Shown: positions 24,267-32,620, counted from the first letter of the stretch. The stretch is 64,000 bases of DNA from G963678255 sp963678255 (GCA_963678255.2 CAXXTW010000002.1:1736001-1800000); one strand, 5' to 3'. Numbers and translations: made by a program. Notes: a model not told the origin generated them from the letters alone.

Positions 24267-24686
24267 ATGTTAGCACCAAAGAAGATTAAATACAGAAAAC
24301 AAATGAAAGGTCGCCGTACCGGCCTCGCTTATCGCGGTTCTGAAGTTAGTTTCGGAGATTATGCTCTGATGACTACTCAAGATGGTTGGCTTACTAGCCG
24401 TCAAATCGAAGCTGCGCGTGTTGCTATCACCCGTCATATGAAAAGACTAGGTAGAGTCTGGATTCGTATCTTTCCTGACAAACCTGTTACAAAAAAACCA
24501 GCTGAAACCCGTATGGGTAAAGGTAAAGGCGCTCCTGAATACTGGGTTGCCGTTGTTAAACCTGGCCGAATTCTCTTTGAAATTCAAGGTGTTTCAGTCG
24601 AAATCGCCAGAGAAGCTATGCGCCTTGCCAGTCACAAATTACCGGTAACTACCAAAGTTATCGCTCGTGAGGGAGTTGAAATATGA
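24267..24686 (+). CDS. rplP: Ribosomal protein L16
   Basis: The 139-aa protein opens MLAPKKIKYRKQMKGR and contains RVWIRIFPDKPVTKKP, ETRMGKGKG and YWVAVVKPGRILFEI. It lies between the tRNA sites of the 50S subunit and is needed late in assembly. The final ATGA overlaps rpmC. Typical for the family. Confidence 0.97.
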   Translation: MLAPKKIKYRKQMKGRRTGLAYRGSEVSFGDYALMTTQDGWLTSRQIEAARVAITRHMKRLGRVWIRIFPDKPVTKKPAETRMGKGKGAPEYWVAVVKPGRILFEIQGVSVEIAREAMRLASHKLPVTTKVIAREGVEI

Positions 24687-24877
24687 AAGCAACAGAATTA
24701 AGAGAATTAACTGTTGATGAACTCAATAAAAAATTAGAAGATTGTAAAGAAGAACTCTTTAATCTTCGTTTTCAAAAGGTACGTAACAGACTGGAAAATA
24801 TCTCCAGATTTGGCTTCATCAAAAAAGATGTCGCTCGTATTCTTACCATTTTAACTCAAAAAAAATTAGCAAAATAA
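24683..24877 (+). CDS. rpmC: Ribosomal protein L29
   Basis: The 64-aa two-helix protein shows MKATELRELTVDELNKKL and the segment ELFNLRFQKVRNRLENISR. It binds next to L23 at the exit tunnel. It overlaps rplP by 4 bp, so translation is coupled. Its size is normal. Confidence 0.96.
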   Translation: MKATELRELTVDELNKKLEDCKEELFNLRFQKVRNRLENISRFGFIKKDVARILTILTQKKLAK

Positions 24878-24887
24878 GAGGTCCTAA

Positions 24888-25142
24888 ATGGCTATCGAAA
24901 GAAGAGTAAAAAAGATTGGTACCGTAGTCAGTGATAAAATGGACAAGTCTATTGTCGTTCGCGTTGAAAGACAATTTATGCATTCATTATATAAGAAAGT
25001 CGTACGTAAACATAAAAAGTTTATGGCTCATGATGAAACCAATGATTGTCATATTGGTGATGTCGTTGAAATCAGAGAATGTCGCCCTCTCAGTAAACAC
25101 AAATGCTGGGAAGTCATTCGAGTTATCGAAAGAACAAAGTAA
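24888..25142 (+). CDS. rpsQ: Ribosomal protein S17
   Basis: This 84-aa OB-fold protein has the S17 signature GTVVSDKMDKSIVVRVER and the HDETNDCHIGDVVEIRECRPLS region. It is a primary binder of 16S rRNA helix 11. It starts 10 bp after rpmC; the rplN ribosome site overlaps its stop codon. Confidence 0.97.
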   Translation: MAIERRVKKIGTVVSDKMDKSIVVRVERQFMHSLYKKVVRKHKKFMAHDETNDCHIGDVVEIRECRPLSKHKCWEVIRVIERTK

Positions 25143-25153
25143 GGAGACAGACC

Positions 25154-25522
25154 ATGATTCAAGTACAAACCGTATTGACCATTGCTGACAATTCCGGCGC
25201 CAAAAAAGCAATGTGTATTAAAGTATTAGGCGGTACTCGCCGTAAATACGCTAGTGTCGGTGATATCATCGTCGTAGCTATAAAATCCGCTACTCCTGGT
25301 GGTAAAGTTAAAAAAGGTACAGTTGAAAAAGCTGTTATTGTACGTACGGCTAAAGAAGTTCGACGAACTGATGGTTCTTATATCCGTTTTCAAGATAACG
25401 CTGCCGTTATCATTGATGATAGAAATGAGCCTAAAGGCAGTCGTATTTTCGGACCCGTTGCGCGTGAATTAAGAGAACATCACTTCACCAAAATCGTGTC
25501 TTTAGCACCTGAAGTTTTGTAG
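25154..25522 (+). CDS. rplN: Ribosomal protein L14
   Basis: The ATG at 25154, with AAGGAG before it, gives the normal 122 aa (MIQVQTVLTIADNSGAKK). Further landmarks are CIKVLGGTRRKYASVGD and the end FGPVARELREHHFTKI. L14 forms intersubunit bridge B8 and binds the silencing factor RsfS in other bacteria. In-frame codons before 25154 belong to rpsQ. Confidence 0.97.
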   Translation: MIQVQTVLTIADNSGAKKAMCIKVLGGTRRKYASVGDIIVVAIKSATPGGKVKKGTVEKAVIVRTAKEVRRTDGSYIRFQDNAAVIIDDRNEPKGSRIFGPVARELREHHFTKIVSLAPEVL

Positions 25523-25531
25523 GAGTCAACT

Positions 25532-25849
25532 ATGAATAATAAAATCAGAATTAAAAAAGGCGATACAGTTATGGTTATCACCGGTAAATACAAAGGTGTA
25601 AAAGGAAGAGTGCTTAAAGTCTTCCCTAAAGACCAACGTGTTATCGTTGAAAAAGTTAACTTTATTAAAAAACATACTCGCCCAAATCAACAAAATCAAC
25701 AGGGTGGTATTATTGAAAAAGAAGCTCCTATCCATGTGTCTAATGTCATGCTCTGGAATTCCAAGATTAACAGCGTCTCCAAACCTGTTTTTAAAAAAAT
25801 TGGAGACAAGAGAGTCAGAGTCTGTAAAAAGACCGGTGACGAAATCTAA
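25532..25849 (+). CDS. rplX: Ribosomal protein L24
   Basis: The 105-aa protein has the KOW motif GDTVMVITGKYKGVKGRVLKV at its start and IEKEAPIHVSNVMLWNSK later. L24 is an assembly initiator for the 50S subunit. The end carries a short KKTGDEI tail. Spacing to both neighbours is about 10 bp. Confidence 0.97.
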   Translation: MNNKIRIKKGDTVMVITGKYKGVKGRVLKVFPKDQRVIVEKVNFIKKHTRPNQQNQQGGIIEKEAPIHVSNVMLWNSKINSVSKPVFKKIGDKRVRVCKKTGDEI

Positions 25850-25861
25850 GAAGGAGTGCAA

Positions 25862-26413
25862 ATGAATCGCCTGAAAGAAAAATATAAAAAAGAAGTTGTC
25901 GCAACTTTACAAAATACTTATCAGTATAAAAACATTCATCAAGTCCCTGTGATCGAAAAAGTTATCGTTTCTATGGGTGTGGGTGTCGCTTCTCAAAATA
26001 AAGCTTTACTCGATAATGCTGTAAAAGATATGGTTCAAATTACTGGACGTAAACCTCTTATTACTAAAGCTAAGAAATCTATTTCTAACTTTAAATTAAG
26101 ACAAGGTATGCCTATCGGTTGTAAAGTAACCCTACGCGGCGAAGTTATGTATGAATTTATCGATCGCTTAATTTCTATTGTTATCCCACGTATTCGTGAC
26201 TTTAAAGGAGTTCCTTTAAACGCTTTCGACGGTAGAGGTAACTATTCTATTGGAATTAAAGAACAAACTGTCTTTCCGGAAATCGATTTTGATAAAGTTG
26301 ATCAAATTCGAGGTTTAAACATAACTTTTGTAACATCTGCTGATTCTGATGAAGAAGGACGTGAACTCCTTCGCCTCATTGGAATGCCTTTTGTTAAAAA
26401 AGAAAAAAATTAG
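25862..26413 (+). CDS. rplE: Ribosomal protein L5
   Basis: I choose the ATG at 25862 (183 aa); the in-frame GTG two codons earlier overlaps the AAGGAG ribosome site. The protein shows MPIGCKVTLRGEVMYEF, then DFKGVPLNAFDGRGNYSIGI and EQTVFPEIDFDKV. L5 binds 5S rRNA and contacts the P-site tRNA and S13. Normal family length. Confidence 0.97.
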   Translation: MNRLKEKYKKEVVATLQNTYQYKNIHQVPVIEKVIVSMGVGVASQNKALLDNAVKDMVQITGRKPLITKAKKSISNFKLRQGMPIGCKVTLRGEVMYEFIDRLISIVIPRIRDFKGVPLNAFDGRGNYSIGIKEQTVFPEIDFDKVDQIRGLNITFVTSADSDEEGRELLRLIGMPFVKKEKN

Positions 26414-26437
26414 TCCTAAGCATAAAGGAGATGAACC

Positions 26438-26623
26438 TTGGCTAAAAAATCTTTAGTTGTAAAAGCACAAAGAACCCCTAAGTTCAAAGTAAGGGGCTAT
26501 AATCGTTGCAAATTGTGCGGTAGACCAAGAGCTTATATGAGAGATTTTGGGATGTGCCGTCTTTGCTTCAGATTGCTTGTATCTAACGGTGAAATACCTG
26601 GCGTAAGAAGAGCCAGCTGGTAA
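26438..26623 (+). CDS. rpsN: Ribosomal protein S14, zinc-binding short type
   Basis: The 61-aa protein starts at TTG with AAAGGAG upstream. It is the short S14 form with four zinc-ligating cysteines, Cys24, Cys27, Cys40 and Cys43 (CKLC and CRLC), and the end SNGEIPGVRRASW. It helps assemble the 30S head. S4 and L36 in this cluster also keep their zinc cysteines, so no zinc-sparing replacement is seen. Confidence 0.97.
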   Translation: MAKKSLVVKAQRTPKFKVRGYNRCKLCGRPRAYMRDFGMCRLCFRLLVSNGEIPGVRRASW

Positions 26624-26641
26624 TTAATGGAGGAATGAAAA

Positions 26642-27055
26642 ATGAGTATTAGTGATCCGATAGCTGATGCGTTAACAAAATTGCGAAATGCATATCGTGC
26701 CGGACATAAGCAGGTTTCTGTTCATCATTGTAATTTGATAGAATCTCTTATGAAAATTCTGGCTAATGAAAACTATATTAACAATTTCGATATTATCGAA
26801 AGAGATGCTGAAAAGAAAATTTACAGAAAACAAATCGTTGTAAATCTTCGCTATACCAATGATGGAAAACCTGTCTTGAGAGGAATCGATCGTATTAGTA
26901 AACCCGGAAGACGTGTTTATGTTAAATCGATTAACATCCCCTCTATATTCAATAATACAGGCTGTGCTATCATCTCCACCAGTAAAGGTGTGATGACTGA
27001 TCGTCAGGCTCGCGTTGATAAAGTCGGCGGCGAGTTTATTTGTAAGGTCTGGTAG
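26642..27055 (+). CDS. rpsH: Ribosomal protein S8
   Basis: The 137-aa protein begins MSISDPIADALTKLRNA and ends with the S8 signature ISTSKGVMTDRQARVDKVGG. It binds the central domain of 16S rRNA; in E. coli it also represses the spc operon. GGAGG lies 8 nt upstream of the ATG. Typical. Confidence 0.97.
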   Translation: MSISDPIADALTKLRNAYRAGHKQVSVHHCNLIESLMKILANENYINNFDIIERDAEKKIYRKQIVVNLRYTNDGKPVLRGIDRISKPGRRVYVKSINIPSIFNNTGCAIISTSKGVMTDRQARVDKVGGEFICKVW

Positions 27056-27063
27056 GAGGAAGC

Positions 27064-27636
27064 ATGTCAAGAATTGGAAAAATGCCTGTAACTATACCTC
27101 AAGGTGTAAATGTTGTTATACAAGATCGTGCTGTTAATGTTACTGGTAAATTAGGTACATTATCATATACTTTTCTCGATTTGATTCATGTCAATATTGA
27201 AGATAATCAAGTTATCGTTACTAGAGATAACGATGAACGTAATGTCCGCGCTCTTCATGGATTAACTAGAGCTTTAATACAGAATATGGTAAAAGGTGTC
27301 TCTGAAGGCTACGAAAAAGTTCTCCATATTATCGGTACTGGTTATAATGCCGAAGTGATTGGACCTTGGTTAAAAATTGCCGTTGGTTATTCTCATGATA
27401 TCTTAATTCAAATCCCAAAAGGCATTCAAGTTGTAACTGAAGCCGTACCTCGAGGTAAAGGTGGTAAAGTTACGCTACAGGCGATTATTCATATTAAAGG
27501 CTTTGATAAAGAAGATGTAGGCAAATTCTCAGCTGAAGTGCGTGGCATTAGACCTCCTGAGAATTATAAAGGTAAAGGTATTCGTTATAAAAACGAAACT
27601 GTTAAAATTAAAGCTGGAAAATCTGGCGCGAAATAA
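27064..27636 (+). CDS. rplF: Ribosomal protein L6
   Basis: The 190-aa protein shows MSRIGKMPVTIPQGV at the start, the two repeated alpha/beta domains, and the signature VRGIRPPENYKGKGIRY near the end. L6 lies near the factor-binding site and the sarcin-ricin loop. A 37-bp gap before rplR is the longest in this part of the cluster. Confidence 0.97.
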   Translation: MSRIGKMPVTIPQGVNVVIQDRAVNVTGKLGTLSYTFLDLIHVNIEDNQVIVTRDNDERNVRALHGLTRALIQNMVKGVSEGYEKVLHIIGTGYNAEVIGPWLKIAVGYSHDILIQIPKGIQVVTEAVPRGKGGKVTLQAIIHIKGFDKEDVGKFSAEVRGIRPPENYKGKGIRYKNETVKIKAGKSGAK

Positions 27637-27673
27637 TCACGCTTGAATAGTTTATAAAGAATTGGGAGAATTT

Positions 27674-28042
27674 ATGAGTAAATCCATCACATTTATAAAG
27701 TCAGAAGCCCGTGCCAGAAGAAAACTTGCCATTCGCAAGAAATTACACGGAAGTGCTGAAAGACCCCGTTTAGTTGTCTTTCGCAGTTTATGTCATATAT
27801 ATGCACAAATCATCAACGATGATGAAGGTAAAACCTTAGTTGCTATGTCAACCAAAGCAAAAGATGAAACCTTCAATGGTAAAACCAAAGTTGATAAAAG
27901 TTTTGAAGTTGGCGAAAAAATCGCTAAGAAGGCTATAGAAAACGGTATCACCCAAGTTTGCTTTGATAGAGCCGGTTATAAGTATCACGGACGTATTAAA
28001 GCTCTTGCTGAAGGCGCACGTAAAGCCGGACTTGGTTTCTAA
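27674..28042 (+). CDS. rplR: Ribosomal protein L18
   Basis: The ATG at 27674, placed 6 nt after GGGAG, gives 122 aa; an in-frame start at 27662 lies upstream of the ribosome site and is less likely. Landmarks are RPRLVVFRSLCHIYAQIIND and the end FDRAGYKYHGRIKALAEGAR. L18 carries 5S rRNA into the 50S subunit. Confidence 0.96.
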   Translation: MSKSITFIKSEARARRKLAIRKKLHGSAERPRLVVFRSLCHIYAQIINDDEGKTLVAMSTKAKDETFNGKTKVDKSFEVGEKIAKKAIENGITQVCFDRAGYKYHGRIKALAEGARKAGLGF

Positions 28043-28055
28043 AAGGAGGACTGCC

Positions 28056-28571
28056 TTGAGTCAAATGAACAATACAGAAAATAATGAATTATTTGAAAAA
28101 ATAATTGATACCAATCGTGTAGCAAAGGTTGTTAAAGGTGGTAGAAATTTCAGCTTTAATGCAATCGTTGTGGTTGGTGATAAAAAAGGCCGTGTCGGTA
28201 TTGGAACCGGGAAAGCCAATGAAATAACCGACGCTATTCGTAAAGCTCGTGAAAAAGCTGAAAAGAATATGATTCGTATCCCTATCGTAAAAGAAACCAT
28301 CCCACATGAAATTTTAGGGAAATTCGGCGCAAGCAAAATACTGATTAAACCAGCCTCTGCTGGTACCGGTATTATCGCTGGTGGCACCTCTCGTGCTATC
28401 TTTGAAGCTGCTGGGATTTCTAATATTCTCGCTAAATCCCTCGGGTCTAACACCCCTTGTAATTTAGTAAAAGCAACTATGGAAGCATTAAGTCAATTAA
28501 GAACTATCTCTGAAGTGGCTAAACTTCGTGGTAAAACTTTTGCTGAACTTACTGGTTCGGAGGAAAAATGA
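28056..28571 (+). CDS. rpsE: Ribosomal protein S5
   Basis: The protein (171 aa) starts at TTG, 6 nt after AAAGGAGGA. It shows VVKGGRNFSFNAIVVVGD, KGRVGIGTGKA and the C-terminal GGTSRAIFEAAGI. S5 helps decoding fidelity and lines the mRNA entry channel. Earlier in-frame codons are inside rplR. The last 4 bp overlap rpmD. Confidence 0.97.
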   Translation: MSQMNNTENNELFEKIIDTNRVAKVVKGGRNFSFNAIVVVGDKKGRVGIGTGKANEITDAIRKAREKAEKNMIRIPIVKETIPHEILGKFGASKILIKPASAGTGIIAGGTSRAIFEAAGISNILAKSLGSNTPCNLVKATMEALSQLRTISEVAKLRGKTFAELTGSEEK

Positions 28572-28750
28572 AGCTGAGAGTACAAAAAATTAAAAGTGTT
28601 ATTGGCTATAATGAAAATCAAAAAAGAATAATGGAATCTCTCGGTTTACACAAAATGAACCAAGTTAAAATCCATGACAATAATCCAGTTATTTGGGGAA
28701 TGATTAAAAAAGTCCCTCATCTAGTTAAAGTTGAAGAAATTAATGAATAA
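28568..28750 (+). CDS. rpmD: Ribosomal protein L30
   Basis: This 60-aa protein, KLRVQKIKSVIGYNENQKR then LGLHKMNQ, is a typical bacterial L30. It overlaps rpsE by 4 bp. A 69-bp gap with a hairpin separates it from rplO, which is longer than the neighbouring gaps. Confidence 0.95.
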   Translation: MKLRVQKIKSVIGYNENQKRIMESLGLHKMNQVKIHDNNPVIWGMIKKVPHLVKVEEINE

Positions 28751-28752
28751 TT

Positions 28753-28781
28753 GTTTATCCCGGAATTACTCCGGGTTAACC
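28753..28781 (+). promoter_or_regulatory. Hairpin between rpmD and rplO
   Basis: CCCGG (28759-28763) pairs with CCGGG (28771-28775); after one mismatch the stem continues with three A-T pairs and, further out, G-C. No T-run follows, so a Rho-independent terminator is unlikely. It could be an RNA processing or protein-binding site inside the spc part of the cluster. Confidence 0.45.
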
Positions 28782-28819
28782 TTTAATTAAAATGTGATAG
28801 TTTGAAGGAGACAAGAGCT

Positions 28820-29269
28820 ATGCTTCATCAGATCGAACGCCCGAATATAAAAAAAAATAAGAAGCGTCTCGGCAAAGGTCAGGGTAGCGGACACGGTCAC
28901 CAAGCGGGACGTGGTCATAAAGGTACCAAAGCCCGTAGTGGTGGAAAAGTATCTGCTGCTTTTGAAGGCGGACAGATGCCTTTACAACGCCGTTTACCAA
29001 AACGCGGTTTTAAAAACATATTCAGAATTGAATATCGTATTGTAAATTTAAATCAGTTACAAGATCTAGAGATGACATCATTAGATATCCAATCTTTAGA
29101 AAATTTAAAGATCATCCGTAGTGAAGGTCAATACAAAAACTTACCAGTAAAAATTCTCGCCAATGGCGCAGATGATTTTGACAAATCAATTTCAATTAAA
29201 GCAAACGCTTTTTCACAAAAAGCTAAAGAAGTGATCGAGAAACATGGCGGTAAAGCGGAGGTAGTGTAA
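28820..29269 (+). CDS. rplO: Ribosomal protein L15
   Basis: I use the ATG at 28820 (149 aa), 10 nt after AAGGAG; a TTG at 28802 would precede that ribosome site. The N-terminal glycine- and basic-rich arm, GKGQGSGHGHQAGRGHKG, threads into 23S rRNA, and LPKRGFKNIF follows. L15 joins late in 50S assembly. secY starts 1 bp after its stop. Confidence 0.96.
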   Translation: MLHQIERPNIKKNKKRLGKGQGSGHGHQAGRGHKGTKARSGGKVSAAFEGGQMPLQRRLPKRGFKNIFRIEYRIVNLNQLQDLEMTSLDIQSLENLKIIRSEGQYKNLPVKILANGADDFDKSISIKANAFSQKAKEVIEKHGGKAEVV

Positions 29270-29270
29270 C

Positions 29271-30575
29271 TTGATAGAGACCATAAGAAACATTTTTAAG
29301 ATCCCGGAATTAAAGAAAAAAATTCTTTTCACTCTCTTCATTTTAATTCTCTACCGGTTAGGCAGTTTTATACCTACGCCAGGGATCAATACAGCTGCTC
29401 TTAAAGCTTTCTTCAGTTCAAGAGGAGGGGATAAAACCATCTTTGGTTTATTCGACCTTTTTGTCGGTGGTAACTTTGAACGCGCTTCTGTATTTGCTTT
29501 AGGTATTATGCCTTATATCACAGCTTCTATTGTTATTCAATTAATGGGAAGTATTGTCCCTTATTTTGAAAAACTGAGAAAAGAAGGAGCTGAAGGTCAA
29601 AAAAAACTGAATCAAATCACTCGTTATGGAACCATTTTAATTGGTACCTTCAACGCTATAGGTATTGCTATTTTCCTTCAAAATATGGAAGGTGTTGTTT
29701 ATAATCCGGGAATTTTCTTCTCCTTTATGACTGTGTTATCTATGGTTACAGGTACTATGATAATTATGTGGTTAGGTGAACAAATTACCGAAAAAGGCAT
29801 TGGAAACGGTATCTCATTAATTATTTTTGCAGGTATTATTGCTCGATATCCAAATGGATTTATTAATATGTTCCAAATGGTAAAAAGCGGATCAATGTCT
29901 ATTCTCTTAGCTATACTTGTTATTGCTATTATGATCGCTGTTACTGCTTCTGTTATTTTAGTTACTGAAGCAATCAGAAAAATAACAGTCCAGTACGCTA
30001 AAAGAGTTGTAGGTCGTAAAATTTACGGTGGACAAAGTACTCATATTCCTTTAAGGGTAAACACCGCTGGTGTCATTCCCATCATCTTCGCTCAATCCAT
30101 CATTATGTTTCCTCGTACCTTCGCAACGTTCTTTCCAAATTCATGGTTTGGTGATTTTATCACCAGAGTCTTATCTCCTGGCGCTGCTTTATATACAATT
30201 CTGTATATGGGATTAATCATATTTTTTGCTTACTTTTATACTGCTATTGCTTTGAATCCCGTGGATATGGCTGAAAACATGAAAAAACATGGTGGATTTA
30301 TTCCCGGTATTTTACCAGGAAAAAATACTGCTACTTACATTAATAATATACTTCTTCGTATTACTTTACCTGGTGCAGTTTTTTTTGCATTCATCGCCGT
30401 TGTTCCTGAATTCATGACCAAGTGGACCAATATCCCATTTTACTTTGGCGGTACTGGTTTGATCATTATTGTTGGTGTCGCTATTGATACATTACAACAA
30501 ATTGAATCTCACTTAGTGATGAGACATTATGATGGTTTTATGAAAAAAGGTAAATTAAGAGGTCGTAGCTCATAA
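29271..30575 (+). CDS. secY: Protein translocase subunit SecY
   Basis: The 434-aa channel protein starts at TTG one base after rplO and has ten predicted membrane helices. Landmarks are the plug region FDLFVGGNFERASVFALGIMP, the TM5 segment TEKGIGNGISLIIFAGI and cytosolic loops with KRVVGRKIYGGQSTHIPLRVN. With SecE and SecG it forms the inner-membrane Sec channel, driven by SecA. The usual downstream adk and map genes are absent; a strong hairpin follows at once. Confidence 0.98.
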   Translation: MIETIRNIFKIPELKKKILFTLFILILYRLGSFIPTPGINTAALKAFFSSRGGDKTIFGLFDLFVGGNFERASVFALGIMPYITASIVIQLMGSIVPYFEKLRKEGAEGQKKLNQITRYGTILIGTFNAIGIAIFLQNMEGVVYNPGIFFSFMTVLSMVTGTMIIMWLGEQITEKGIGNGISLIIFAGIIARYPNGFINMFQMVKSGSMSILLAILVIAIMIAVTASVILVTEAIRKITVQYAKRVVGRKIYGGQSTHIPLRVNTAGVIPIIFAQSIIMFPRTFATFFPNSWFGDFITRVLSPGAALYTILYMGLIIFFAYFYTAIALNPVDMAENMKKHGGFIPGILPGKNTATYINNILLRITLPGAVFFAFIAVVPEFMTKWTNIPFYFGGTGLIIIVGVAIDTLQQIESHLVMRHYDGFMKKGKLRGRSS

Positions 30576-30596
30576 TATGAGACTCATGAATTATTT

Positions 30597-30630
30597 AGTG
30601 AATTCCCGATTATTGCTTCGGGAATTCACT
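30597..30630 (+). terminator. Strong hairpin after secY
   Basis: AGTGAATTCCCGA (30597-30609) pairs perfectly over 13 bp with TCGGGAATTCACT (30618-30630) around an 8-nt loop, 21 bp after the secY stop. Only TTT follows, so termination would be weak or partial; it may also protect the mRNA end. Confidence 0.6.
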
Positions 30631-30656
30631 TTAACCTGCAGCTTGATCCAAAGTGA

Positions 30657-30720
30657 TGACCGGATAAATTATAAAAATTTTATTATATCACTTGACATTA
30701 ACCGGTCAGTTGCAAAAAAT
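30657..30720 (+). promoter_or_regulatory. Promoter-like region of the infA-rplQ unit
   Basis: TTGACA is at 30692-30697 and an AAAAAT stretch lies 17 bp on. The inverted repeat TGACCGG (30657-30663) and CCGGTCA (30702-30708) brackets the -35 box, and GGTCA overlaps the spacer. A regulator could bind there; this is inference. Confidence 0.4.
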
Positions 30721-30773
30721 GACAAACGTTAAAGAATTAATAAAATAAGTATTTCCGATAGTTAGGAAGGAAT

Positions 30774-30992
30774 ATGGCGAAAGCAGGTGTGATAGAAGTA
30801 GAAGGGGTAGTCAAAGAAGCACTCCCAAATACTACTTTTCGTGTTCAACTGGAAAATGGGCATGAGATTTTGGCTCATAGTTCTGGAAAAATGCGCATGA
30901 ATTATATTCGAATTTTACCAGGCGATAAGGTGAAAATTGAGTTGTCACCGTACGACTTAAACCGCGGCAGGATAACCTATCGCTATAAATAA
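30774..30992 (+). CDS. infA: Translation initiation factor IF-1
   Basis: The 72-aa protein is a single S1-like OB fold: EVEGVVKEALPNTTFRVQL, ENGHEILAHSSGKMRMNYI and RGRITYRYK. It binds the 30S A site with IF-2 and IF-3 at initiation. GGAAGG precedes the ATG. It opens the second ribosomal transcription unit and is followed by rpmJ. Confidence 0.97.
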   Translation: MAKAGVIEVEGVVKEALPNTTFRVQLENGHEILAHSSGKMRMNYIRILPGDKVKIELSPYDLNRGRITYRYK

Positions 30993-31057
30993 TTCTGAAT
31001 GATAAGAAAGTTATCATCAACAACCCGTTGTGAAGATTCGCTGAGAAAGGAAGAAAG

Positions 31058-31174
31058 ATGAAAGTAAGATCTTCAGTTAAACCGATATGCAAGGATTGCC
31101 GTATTATTAAAAGACACGGCGTCATTCGCGTGATTTGCCCTTCCAATCCAAAGCATAAGCAAAGACAGGGCTAA
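31058..31174 (+). CDS. rpmJ: Ribosomal protein L36
   Basis: This 38-aa gene has ATG at 31058 behind AAAGGAAG. The product reads MKVRSSVKPICKDC at its start, with zinc ligands Cys11, Cys14, Cys27 and His33, and ends KHKQRQG, so it is the zinc-binding (C+) form. It sits between infA and rpsM, the normal order for the alpha cluster. Confidence 0.96.
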   Translation: MKVRSSVKPICKDCRIIKRHGVIRVICPSNPKHKQRQG

Positions 31175-31193
31175 TTAAGAAGGAGGCTGACAA

Positions 31194-31565
31194 TTGGCAC
31201 ATATAGCAGGAATTGAATTGCCACGTACCAAAAGAGTCGTTATTGGCTTAACTTATATATTTGGTATCGGAAGAAGTATTTCCGAAAATATCCTAAGAAA
31301 AGCAAACATTGACGAAAGTATCAGAGTTAAAGATTTAACTCTTGAACAAGAAAAGGTACTTAGAGACATTATACAAAATGATTATATTGTAGAAGGTGCG
31401 TTAAGAACTCAAGTCACATTGAACATTAAAAGATTAATGGAAATTGGTTCTTATCGCGGATTGCGTCATAAAAAAGGTCTTCCAGTTCGTGGTCAGAGAA
31501 CCAAAACGAATGCTCGTACACGAAAAGGACCAAGACCTGGTGCATTAAAAAAGAATAAGAAGTAA
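31194..31565 (+). CDS. rpsM: Ribosomal protein S13
   Basis: The 123-aa protein starts at TTG after AAGGAGG and begins MAHIAGIELPRTKRV. The helix-two-turn-helix region contains LTYIFGIGRS and the tail has RGLRHKKGLPVRGQRTKTNA, which reaches toward the P-site tRNA. It forms head bridges to the 50S subunit. Confidence 0.97.
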   Translation: MAHIAGIELPRTKRVVIGLTYIFGIGRSISENILRKANIDESIRVKDLTLEQEKVLRDIIQNDYIVEGALRTQVTLNIKRLMEIGSYRGLRHKKGLPVRGQRTKTNARTRKGPRPGALKKNKK

Positions 31566-31579
31566 TTTGGGGGTTTAGC

Positions 31580-31975
31580 GTGGCAAAAGCAAAAGTAACT
31601 AAAGTAAAAAAGAAACGTGTTAGACTTTCCATAGATGAAGCAATGGCTACCGTTCATTCAAGCTTTAACAACACAATCGTTTCCTTAAGCGATTTAGCCG
31701 GTAATGTAATTACTTGGTCAAGTGGTGGTAAAATTGGCTGTAAAGGTTCCCGTAAATCAACTCCCTATGCTGCACAGCTTGCTGCTGAAGAAGTTGCAAA
31801 AGTCGCGACAGATATGGGTATTAAAAAAGTTCGTGTTGTTATTAAAGGTCCCGGTGGTGGAAGAGAATCAGCTATCAGAGCTTTACATGCAGCTGGTTTG
31901 CATGTGACTATGATTAAAGATGCCACACCTATTCCACACAATGGTTGCAGACCACCTAAAACAAGAAGAATTTAA
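31580..31975 (+). CDS. rpsK: Ribosomal protein S11
   Basis: The 131-aa protein starts at GTG. It has VHSSFNNTIVSLSDLAGN, GCKGSRKSTPYAAQLAAE and the C-terminal PIPHNGCRPPKTRRI. S11 forms the platform near the E site and Shine-Dalgarno helix. The lysine-rich N-terminal tail is slightly long but ordinary. Confidence 0.97.
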   Translation: MAKAKVTKVKKKRVRLSIDEAMATVHSSFNNTIVSLSDLAGNVITWSSGGKIGCKGSRKSTPYAAQLAAEEVAKVATDMGIKKVRVVIKGPGGGRESAIRALHAAGLHVTMIKDATPIPHNGCRPPKTRRI

Positions 31976-31990
31976 TGGAGGCTTAACAGA

Positions 31991-32620
31991 ATGGCTAGAT
32001 ATACAGGTCCGGTATGTAAACTTTGTCGCAGAGAAGGGATGAAGCTAATGTTGAAAGGAGATCGTTGCATGACAACCAAATGCGCGATTGAAAGAAGAAA
32101 TTTTGCGCCTGGTCAACATGGTCCAACTGCACGAAAAAAAGTTACAGATTATGCTATACATTTACGTGAAAAACAAAAAGCACGTCGTATATATGGTATT
32201 TTAGAAAAACAATTTAGAAAATATTTCCAAATTGCTGATAGAAAAACTGGTGTGACCGGTGATAACCTTATTCAATACTTAGAAAGAAGATTGGATAACG
32301 TCGTTTATCGTATGGGTTTTGCACCTACTCGCAAATCTGCTAGACAGATCATTCGTCATGGTCATATATTAGTTAATGGATTAAAAGTAAATATCCCTTC
32401 CTTCTTAGTAAAACCTACTAATATGATTGAAGTTAAAGAAGCTAGTCGTACGATGCCTTTAATCAGAGAAACTTTAGAAACTTCTTTAGACATAGCTAGA
32501 TATGAATGGTTAACTGTAGATAAAAGTAATTTCAAAGGTGAATTTTTATACGTCCCTAAAAGAGAATTAGTGGAAGTTCCTGTTAATGAAAACCTCATAG
32601 TAGAGTTCTACTCTAAATAA
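31991..32620 (+). CDS. rpsD: Ribosomal protein S4
   Basis: The 209-aa protein keeps the N-terminal zinc-type cysteines Cys9, Cys12, Cys26 and Cys31 (CKLC...CMTTKC), followed by RRNFAPGQHGP and the S4 RNA-binding domain with RLDNVVYRMGFAPTRKSARQ and HGHILVNG. It nucleates 30S assembly; in E. coli it also represses the alpha operon. GGAGG precedes the ATG. Confidence 0.97.
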   Translation: MARYTGPVCKLCRREGMKLMLKGDRCMTTKCAIERRNFAPGQHGPTARKKVTDYAIHLREKQKARRIYGILEKQFRKYFQIADRKTGVTGDNLIQYLERRLDNVVYRMGFAPTRKSARQIIRHGHILVNGLKVNIPSFLVKPTNMIEVKEASRTMPLIRETLETSLDIARYEWLTVDKSNFKGEFLYVPKRELVEVPVNENLIVEFYSK

